The notes under the pieces were generated by a model, which was not told the DNA's origin, made no database searches, and saw only the letters and a program-made list of their open reading frames with translations. From Candidatus Scatomorpha stercoravium (lineage in GTDB: Bacteria > Bacillota > Clostridia > Oscillospirales > Oscillospiraceae): 10,823 bases of DNA. Position numbers and translations under genes: made by a program. Location of the stretch: contig DVKN01000176.1 of NCBI GenBank assembly GCA_018716005.1, forward strand, positions 1 through 10,823, given 5' to 3'. Below are positions 1-5,060 of the stretch, piece by piece (within the stretch, counting starts at the first letter, position 1; each line of letters opens with the position of its first letter).

Positions 1-121
1 CGGTCGGGCCTGTGCCGGAGGGACCGGTCGGGCCTGTCGGCCCTGCGTCGCCCGTGGGGCCTGTCGGACCGGTCGGGCCGGTGCCTGAGGGGCCGGTGGG
101 GCCTGTCGGACCCGCGTCGCC
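1..121 (-). repeat. 69-bp tandem repeat coding for a 23-residue collagen unit
   Basis: Within the collagen-like gene, the unit starting GDAGPTGPTGPSGTGPTG begins at 121 and again at 52 (minus strand), a period of exactly 69 bp. The second copy is cut by the window edge. The protein sequence of the copies is identical as far as visible, while several third codon positions differ. Each unit contains one Gly-Thr-Gly break in the Gly-X-Y register. Confidence 0.8.
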
Positions 122-589
122 CGCGGGGCCCGTCGGGCCGGTCGGGCCGGTCGGGCCTACGCCGCCGGTCGCGCCGGTGGGGCCCGTCACGGTGACGAGG
201 CTGTAGTCCGCGCTGGCGCCGGGCGTGCCCGTCGGGTCGTTTATATCGGCGACGTAGAGGCCGCCGTCGTAGAAGACAAAATCGCCCTTGCGGTAGCGGC
301 CCGAGGCCGAGAAGGGCTGTACGGTCTCAAGCCCCTCGCCCATCGGCCCGGTCGGCCCCGTGGGGCCGGTGGGGCCCGTCGGCCCGGTCGGGCCGGTCGC
401 GCCGGTCGGGCCGGTAATCCCGCCGCCGCCCGGGAAAACGGGGCGGCAGGGCGCGCAGGGATTATCCCAGCACTTGTGGACGTTCATGCGGCAGTCGCAG
501 CCGCAGCCGGACTCGGCCACAGCGGCGGCGGATCCGCTGCCCGTGTTGGCGCCGCCGCCGCACCGGCACGGGTTATTGCATTTCGGCAT
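1..589 (-). CDS. Collagen-like Gly-X-Y repeat protein, N-terminal part (runs off left edge)
   Basis: Read on the minus strand from ATG at 589, this frame stays open to base 1 (196 codons, no stop, so the C-terminus is missing). Residues 1-53 are Cys-rich (nine Cys: 4, 8, 10, 29, 31, 33, 40, 45, 48), which could cross-link or anchor the protein. Residues 60-84 are Gly-Pro-Thr triplets. Residues 85-136 form a non-collagen insert with YRKGDFVFYDGGLYVA. From about residue 136 the GPT/GPA/GDA collagen region resumes. Such GPT-rich proteins are known as clostridial and Bacillus exosporium or surface filaments (BclA-like), and Thr at the Y position is typical of them. An SD, AAGGGAG, lies 7 nt before the ATG. 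There is no obvious signal peptide, as in exosporium proteins. The role is inferred; phage tail fibres can also carry collagen repeats. Confidence 0.85.
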   Translation of the reverse strand, partial: MPKCNNPCRCGGGANTGSGSAAAVAESGCGCDCRMNVHKCWDNPCAPCRPVFPGGGGITGPTGATGPTGPTGPTGPTGPTGPMGEGLETVQPFSASGRYRKGDFVFYDGGLYVADINDPTGTPGASADYSLVTVTGPTGATGGVGPTGPTGPTGPAGDAGPTGPTGPSGTGPTGPTGPTGDAGPTGPTGPSGTGPT

Positions 590-727
590 ATGCTTACTCC
601 CTTCGCAAGATTTGCACACGCGGGCGCATTTCCCGCGTCGCTACATCCTATGCCGCCCATACCGCCGTGACACTGCCGCCGAGAAAAGACGCGCGCGCGG
701 AAAATGAGAAAGTATTTTCTCTCGCGC

Positions 728-756
728 CTTATAAATGATGCGCCACAGCCGCGCAA
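728..756 (-). promoter_or_regulatory. Candidate housekeeping promoter for the collagen-like gene
   Basis: On the minus strand, TTGCGC (756-751) and TATAAG (733-728) are separated by exactly 17 bp, matching the -35 TTGACA at 4 of 6 and the -10 TATAAT at 5 of 6. The transcript would have a leader of about 130 nt. If the product is an exosporium protein, a sporulation sigma site nearer the gene would be expected, so this assignment is tentative. Confidence 0.35.
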
Positions 757-862
757 TACGTCGGAAAATACGAATCTATGCTGTATATTACGCACAAGCC
801 AAGCGCCGTATCATTGTATATTTTATACGTATTATTAAGTGTATTGCTTTCGCAATTTTGCA

Positions 863-891
863 TTGACCCCCGTGCCCCGGGATGCTAATAT
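863..891 (+). promoter_or_regulatory. Promoter of the starch/maltodextrin operon
   Basis: TTGACC (863-868) and TAATAT (886-891) are 17 bp apart, with a TGC extension (883-885) directly before the -10, which makes an extended -10 promoter. Predicted start is near 898, giving a leader of about 36 nt before ATG 935. Bases 869-884, in the spacer, carry an element shared with the regulator promoter (see the feature there). Confidence 0.6.
869..884 (+). promoter_or_regulatory. Candidate operator shared with the LacI-type regulator promoter (copy 1)
   Basis: Bases 869-884 read CCCGTGCCCCGGGATG. The equivalent bases before the regulator -10 (6779-6794) read CCCGGGCTCCGGGATG. They agree at 14 of 16 positions and both sit one base before the -10 hexamer. 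In this copy only the right half of the dyad is well kept. A LacI-family protein bound here would block RNA polymerase. Part of the match (the final TG) is explained by the extended -10 itself. Confidence 0.45.
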
Positions 892-922
892 GGCCTCAGA
901 GACGTATAAAACAATACGGATT

Positions 923-927
923 GGAGG
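923..927 (+). promoter_or_regulatory. Shine-Dalgarno site fixing the start of the CBM26 protein at 935
   Basis: GGAGG lies 7 nt before ATG 935, which opens a textbook signal peptide. The same frame is open from ATG 839, but that start lies upstream of the promoter and has no SD, so it is rejected. Confidence 0.85.
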
Positions 928-934
928 TACAAAA

Positions 935-2050
935 ATGAAGAAGTTCCTGGCAATGCTGCTCTGCCTGCTGCTGGCCGCCGGATTGACCACGGCGGCGCTG
1001 GCGGACGAGGCTGAGACCGAGATGATGCCCGTGCTGGCCCAGGTGCCCGCCGGCTGGGAGAACCCCTGCTGCTGGGCCTGGGCGGACGACGGCACGAACG
1101 CCTTCGCCGCCTGGCCGGGCGGGGCGATGGAGCCGCTGGGCGAGAGCGGCTGGTACTATATTTATGTCCCGGCCTTCGTGCAGAACGTCATAATCAGCGC
1201 CAACGAGGCCGCGGTGCAGACCGCCGGCGACGTGCTTGAGGCCGGGCGCGAGGTGTGGATAGCCGTCGCGGATGACCTGGCGACCACGGTGAGCTATGAG
1301 GCGCAGGCGGACGTCGAGATACCCGAGTACGTCGAGACCTATACCGTCCACGCCTACGTGCCGCTCGAGTGGGAGAGCGTGAGCGTCCTCGCCGGCGAGA
1401 GCGAAAAGGCCATGACCGGCGGCGAGGAGGGCTGGTTCACGGCGGACGTGCCGGTGACCGCCACGTCCCTTGTCTTTTCCGGCAACGGCGGCGCGGCCGA
1501 GACGGAGGCTGTGAGCGTCGAGCCCAAAGAGGTCTGGGTAACCGTCTACAATGACCTCACGACCGAGGTTGTCTATGAGGATCCCGAGGCGCCCGACGCG
1601 CCGCCCGTCACAGTCTACGCGCAGGTGCCCGCGGACTGGGCCGGCCCCTGCTGCTGGGCATGGTCGGCGCCCGACGGCACTAACGCCTTCTCCGCCTGGC
1701 CCGGCGAGGCCATGGCCGAGGGCGAGGACGGCTGGTACAGCATCGAGGTGCCCGGCTGGGTCAACTCCATCATAATAAACGCCAACGAGGGCGGGGTGCA
1801 GACCACCGACCTCTCGGTCGAGACCGGGAAAGACGTCTGGATAAGCGTCGCCGACGCTGAGAACGCCGCGGTCGCCTATGAGAAGCCCAGCGGCGAGGCG
1901 GAGCCCGAGCCCACGCCCGCCGAAAGCGCGGAGCCCGCTCCCGCCGGGGACAATGGCGGCGGCAATACGGCGCTGTGGATTGTCATCGCCGTCGTGGTAA
2001 TCGCGGTGATAGCTGCCGCCGTAGTCGTCTCGAAGAAGAAAAAGAAGTAA
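935..2050 (+). CDS. Surface-anchored starch-binding protein with three CBM26-like modules
   Basis: 371 aa. Residues 1-23 form a signal peptide (KK, hydrophobic run, cleavage near ALA|DE). Three repeated modules follow, at about 33-121, 137-214 and 226-315. Modules 1 and 3 share PCCWAW, GTNAF, AWPG.AM, GWYxIxVP, VQT and VWI, the pattern of family 26 carbohydrate-binding modules, which bind starch through exposed Trp/Tyr. Module 2 has lost most of these aromatics. An acidic Pro/Glu linker (about 317-340) leads to one membrane helix (345-366) and a KKKKK tail, so the binding modules face outward on the membrane. No catalytic domain is present. As first gene of the maltodextrin operon, it probably captures starch or its fragments near the transporter. 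The family call is from pattern recognition, not a search. Confidence 0.82.
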   Translation: MKKFLAMLLCLLLAAGLTTAALADEAETEMMPVLAQVPAGWENPCCWAWADDGTNAFAAWPGGAMEPLGESGWYYIYVPAFVQNVIISANEAAVQTAGDVLEAGREVWIAVADDLATTVSYEAQADVEIPEYVETYTVHAYVPLEWESVSVLAGESEKAMTGGEEGWFTADVPVTATSLVFSGNGGAAETEAVSVEPKEVWVTVYNDLTTEVVYEDPEAPDAPPVTVYAQVPADWAGPCCWAWSAPDGTNAFSAWPGEAMAEGEDGWYSIEVPGWVNSIIINANEGGVQTTDLSVETGKDVWISVADAENAAVAYEKPSGEAEPEPTPAESAEPAPAGDNGGGNTALWIVIAVVVIAVIAAAVVVSKKKKK

Positions 2051-2076
2051 GGCTTCATTTCATTTCCTGTCAAAGT

Positions 2077-2105
2077 GGGCGGGCCCGCCAAGTGCGCGCC
2101 CGCCC
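2077..2105 (+). repeat. GC-rich inverted repeat between the starch-binding and lipoprotein genes
   Basis: GGGCGGGC (2077-2084) pairs perfectly with GCCCGCCC (2098-2105) around a 13-nt loop. No T-run follows, so it does not look like a full intrinsic terminator. It lies 26 nt after the stop of the first gene and 21 nt before the next ATG. It may protect mRNA ends or tune expression of the first gene against the transporter genes. An alternative pairing inside it is the 12-bp palindrome at 2078-2089. Confidence 0.45.
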
Positions 2106-2126
2106 CGCGGAGTATAAGGAGGAGAC

Positions 2127-3326
2127 ATGAAAAAACTCGTTTCGCTGCTCTTGTCGGCGCTCATGCTGCTCTCGCTCGCCGCCTGCGGCGGGCAGGCGTC
2201 CGACCCGAAGAGCATCGTGATATGGCACGACAAGGAGGACGCCGTAGCCGAGGTGGTGCAGAGCTATCTCAGCGAGGCGCTGCCGGATTACACGATAACG
2301 CTCGAGAAGAAGACCAGTCTCACCGACTCGCTCAAGCTCGTCGGCAACGACCCGTCCGGCGCGCCGGATATGTTCATCTTCGCGCACGACAAGATAGGCC
2401 TCTTCGCCGAGATGGGCATACTCGCGCCGGTGGAGGAACTCCTTCCCGAGGGCGAGCTCGAAAGCTACCTGCCCATGACCACCGAGGCCGCGTCGTATAA
2501 GGGCACGGTCTATCAGCTGCCGCTCTATTTTGAGACGCTGCTCTTCATGTACAACAGCAAATATATGACCGACGAAATGGCGCCGGAGACCACGGAGGAG
2601 CTCTACGCCTACATGGAGGCCAACACGGGGCGCGACCGCTACGGCTTTGTCGAGCAGCACTCCACGGCCTACTACTCCGCCGCCTGGATCCACGGCTTCG
2701 GCGGCGAGATAATCAGCGCCGACGGCGTGCCCTTCCCGGAGCCGCAGGCCGCCAAGGACGCTCTCGAGTACCACCTCAAGTTCGTGCGGCTCATGCCCGG
2801 CGAGACGGAGTACTCGACCGTCAACACGCTCTTCCTCGAGGGCAAGGCCGACTCGACTATCGGCGGCCCCTGGATGGTGCCGAGCGCGCGCGAGGCCGGC
2901 ATAGAGCTCGGGATTGCGCCCATGCCGGTGGTGGACGAGACAGGCCTCCCGCTCGCGCCCTATTCCGGCGTGCAGGGCGTGCACGTGCTCACCCACGCGG
3001 CGGAGAGCAAGCCGGAGGCCGTGCGCGCCGTCCTGGAGGCGCTCACCGCGCCCGAGGTCGGCGTGGAGCTCGCGCTCGCGAGCGGCTGCGCCCCGGCGAG
3101 GGCGGAGTGCTACGACGACGAGGCGGTCGCGAACGACGAGCTCGTGCAGGCCATGCGCGCAACGGCGGAGATAGCCGTCCCCATGCCCAACATTCCCGAA
3201 ATGGACGTGATGTGGACTGTAATGAGCAACCTGCTCACGGACGTCAACCTCTCCGGCCGCGATGTGGACGAGAGCTTCGACGAGGCCCTGGCAGAGGCGG
3301 AAAACCTCATCGCCAACATGAAGTGA
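2127..3326 (+). CDS. malE: Maltodextrin-binding lipoprotein of an ABC importer (MalE-like)
   Basis: 399 aa. The N-terminal signal has a lipobox LAAC with Cys20 as the lipidated residue, so the mature protein is tethered to the outer face of the membrane. Several stretches match MalE-type family 1 solute-binding proteins: VIWHDKED (31-38), APDMFIFAHDKIG (79-91), GGPWMV (246-251) and, near the C-terminus, MPNIPEM (353-359) followed by a helix ending ANMK. These blocks correspond to sugar-contact and hinge parts of maltose-binding proteins. Length is normal for the family. AAGGAGG at 2116-2122 serves the ATG at 2127. The stop is 1 nt before the next gene. Substrate (linear or cyclic maltodextrin) is inferred from MalE likeness and from the GH13_20 and CBM26 neighbours. 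Confidence 0.92.
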   Translation: MKKLVSLLLSALMLLSLAACGGQASDPKSIVIWHDKEDAVAEVVQSYLSEALPDYTITLEKKTSLTDSLKLVGNDPSGAPDMFIFAHDKIGLFAEMGILAPVEELLPEGELESYLPMTTEAASYKGTVYQLPLYFETLLFMYNSKYMTDEMAPETTEELYAYMEANTGRDRYGFVEQHSTAYYSAAWIHGFGGEIISADGVPFPEPQAAKDALEYHLKFVRLMPGETEYSTVNTLFLEGKADSTIGGPWMVPSAREAGIELGIAPMPVVDETGLPLAPYSGVQGVHVLTHAAESKPEAVRAVLEALTAPEVGVELALASGCAPARAECYDDEAVANDELVQAMRATAEIAVPMPNIPEMDVMWTVMSNLLTDVNLSGRDVDESFDEALAEAENLIANMK

Positions 3327-3327
3327 T

Positions 3328-4221
3328 ATGAAAAGGCGCACTAAAAACGTGCTCGTGAGCTATCTCGTCTCCGCCCCTTCCCTGCTGCTCATCGCGCTGA
3401 TAGTCGTATTCCCCATAATATACACCTTCTTCATCTCGCTCACCAACATGAGCGTCTATCACTGGTTCGACTTCACGCTCATCGGGCTGGACAACTACTG
3501 GCGCGCGCTCTTCGTCTTCGATTCCGGCTTCCTCTCCGCGCTGCTCGCGACGGTGCTCTGGACGGCGGTCAACATGGCCGTGCAGCTCGTCGCGGCCTTC
3601 CTGCTCGCGAGCGCGCTGAACGTGAAGAAGCTGCGGCTGCGCAAGCTCTATAAGACGCTCCTGATGTTCCCCTGGGCGATGCCGGGCTACGTCTCCATAC
3701 TGCTCTGGAAGACGGGCGTATTCAACTCGGAGTTCGGCCTCCTCAACCAGTGGATGGAGGCGCTGGGCCGCGAGACCATGCGCTGGCTCTCGACGGATGC
3801 GTCGGCCTTCATATGCTGCACCGCGGTCAACCTCTGGCTGGCGCTGCCCTTCATGATAATGATTATGGACGGCGCGCTCCAGAGCATAGACTCCAGCTAT
3901 TACGAGAGCGCGATACTCGACGGCGCGAGCTGGCTGGAGCGCACGAGGTACATCACCGTGCCCTCGATAAAGTCCATCATAGCGCCCGCGGTCATTATAA
4001 CGGTGTTCACCACCTTCAAGCAGTTCGACGTCGTCTACCTGCTCACGCAGCAGATGGGCGCGCGCACAGGCTCGAACTTCCACACCATACTGACCTACGC
4101 CTATGAGAACGCCTTCGTCACAAATAATTACGGCTACAGCTCGGCCATATCCATTATCATTTTCGTACTGATGCTCATATTCTCGGCGCGCTTCAAGCTC
4201 GGAGGGGAGGCGGAACTGTGA
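3328..4221 (+). CDS. malF: Maltodextrin ABC importer permease, MalF-like
   Basis: 297 aa integral membrane protein of the MalF/binding-protein-dependent permease family. Hydrophobic segments begin at about residues 11, 70, 108, 157, 217 and 270, consistent with six helices. The cytoplasmic EAA loop (193-212) reads ESAILDGASW...ITVP, the site that contacts the ATPase. It lacks the long extra periplasmic domain of enterobacterial MalF, as is usual in Gram-positives. ATG 3328 follows the lipoprotein stop by one base and has no clear SD, so it is probably translated by coupling. Its end overlaps the next start by 4 nt. Confidence 0.92.
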   Translation: MKRRTKNVLVSYLVSAPSLLLIALIVVFPIIYTFFISLTNMSVYHWFDFTLIGLDNYWRALFVFDSGFLSALLATVLWTAVNMAVQLVAAFLLASALNVKKLRLRKLYKTLLMFPWAMPGYVSILLWKTGVFNSEFGLLNQWMEALGRETMRWLSTDASAFICCTAVNLWLALPFMIMIMDGALQSIDSSYYESAILDGASWLERTRYITVPSIKSIIAPAVIITVFTTFKQFDVVYLLTQQMGARTGSNFHTILTYAYENAFVTNNYGYSSAISIIIFVLMLIFSARFKLGGEAEL

Positions 4222-5060
4222 AGAAGAAAACACGCGAAAGAATAGGCCTCGCCGCGCTGAACGTATTCTTTATCACGCTCTGCTTCGTGACGCTCATACC
4301 CATACTCTATGCGCTGAGCGTCTCCTTCTCCGGGACGAATTCGCTTTTGAGCTCGGATTTCTCCTTCATACCCGAGGATTTCACGCTGGCCAACTATATC
4401 GAGGTCTTCACAGGCGAGGATATTATGACCTGGTTTGCCAACAGCATACTGCTGGCCGCGGCGACGGTGTGCATTTCGCTCGCCGTGAGCGTGCCGGCGG
4501 CCTACTGCTTCTCGCGCCGGCGCTTCCCCGGCAGGCGGCTGGTGCTGCGCTGGCTGGTGCTGCTGAACTCCTTCCCGGCTATTTTGAGTATGTTCGCGGT
4601 CTACCGGCTCCTGCAGCCGCTGGGGCTTGTGAACCACCGGCTTGGGCTCATCATAGTCTACACCGGCACCATGGCCGTCTTCTCGCTCTGGAACATGAAG
4701 GGCTACTTCGACACCATACCCGTGGACATCGAGGAGGCCGCGCGCATGGACGGCGCGACGGATTTGCAGGTCGTGACGCGCATAGTCATGCCGCTCGCCA
4801 AGCCCAGCGTGGTCGTCACGGCGCTGATGGTACTCATATACGTCTGGAACGAGTACATCTACGCCACCACCTTCATGACCGGCGAGGAAAACTACACCCT
4901 GGCCGCCGGTCTCTACGCCCTCCAGGCCACGGAGATGAGCGGGAGCTGGCCGGTATTCGCCGCCGCGAGCATCACCGTCTCGCTGCCCGTGCTCATAATC
5001 TTCTTCCTCTGCCAGAAGCACATGACTTCCGGCCTCACGGCGGGAGGTGTAAAGGGATGA
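4218..5060 (+). CDS. malG: Maltodextrin ABC importer permease, MalG-like
   Basis: 280 aa permease that pairs with the upstream MalF-like protein. It has an N-terminal helix (about 10-34) and further helices at about 72-96, 108-130, 142-158, 197-215 and 246-264. The EAA loop is at 172-193 (EEAARMDGATD...IVMP). The C-terminus LTAGGVKG is the same ending as classical MalG. The start is GTG at 4218, overlapping the upstream TGA in GTGA; GGGAGG at 4205-4210 lies 7 nt ahead of it. The stop overlaps the amylase-family gene by ATGA. No ATPase gene is adjacent, so the importer probably uses a shared MsmX/UgpC-type ATPase encoded elsewhere. Confidence 0.93.
   Translation: MKKKTRERIGLAALNVFFITLCFVTLIPILYALSVSFSGTNSLLSSDFSFIPEDFTLANYIEVFTGEDIMTWFANSILLAAATVCISLAVSVPAAYCFSRRRFPGRRLVLRWLVLLNSFPAILSMFAVYRLLQPLGLVNHRLGLIIVYTGTMAVFSLWNMKGYFDTIPVDIEEAARMDGATDLQVVTRIVMPLAKPSVVVTALMVLIYVWNEYIYATTFMTGEENYTLAAGLYALQATEMSGSWPVFAAASITVSLPVLIIFFLCQKHMTSGLTAGGVKG

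Larger units (their letters stand above)
590..934. other. Divergent intergenic region between collagen-like gene and starch operon
   Basis: About 345 bp without a credible gene, and clearly more AT-rich than its flanks at 700-860. It holds candidate promoters in both directions (728-756 minus, 863-891 plus). Small dyads are also present: ATACGTAT at 825-832, ATTGC/GCAAT at 843-856 just upstream of the plus-strand -35, and CGTAT/ATACG at 903-918 in the operon leader. The 843-856 dyad is centred on TCGC and matches a catabolite-responsive element (cre) only weakly. A sporulation-type -10 (CATAGGATG, minus strand 652-644) resembles SigK sites but has a poor -35 and spacing. Confidence 0.5.

Noticed and set aside
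12..707. Plus-strand frames coding (Gly-Pro-Val)n repeats that look like a collagen protein
   Set aside because: They are the reverse complement of the GPT collagen gene. The minus strand has a proper start, SD, Cys-rich head and a folded insert in one long open frame, while the plus frames are short and broken.
484..795. Minus-strand 103-codon frame starting at 795
   Set aside because: It is in a different frame from the collagen-like gene, overlaps its start, is composed of intergenic and shadow sequence and shows no family features.
843..858. Possible catabolite-responsive element (cre) at the operon promoter
   Set aside because: Centred on CG with a small dyad, but it mismatches the cre consensus at several fixed positions, so it is only noted in the intergenic entry.
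839..934. 32-codon N-terminal extension of the CBM26 protein
   Set aside because: ATG 839 lies upstream of the promoter at 863-891 and has no SD; ATG 935 has GGAGG at the right distance and opens a signal peptide.
4469..5056. Upstream 196 codons in frame with the GH13_20 gene
   Set aside because: Lies within malG and is low-complexity Arg/Ala/Gly-rich shadow; the real start at 5057 has an SD and begins a CBM34-like domain.
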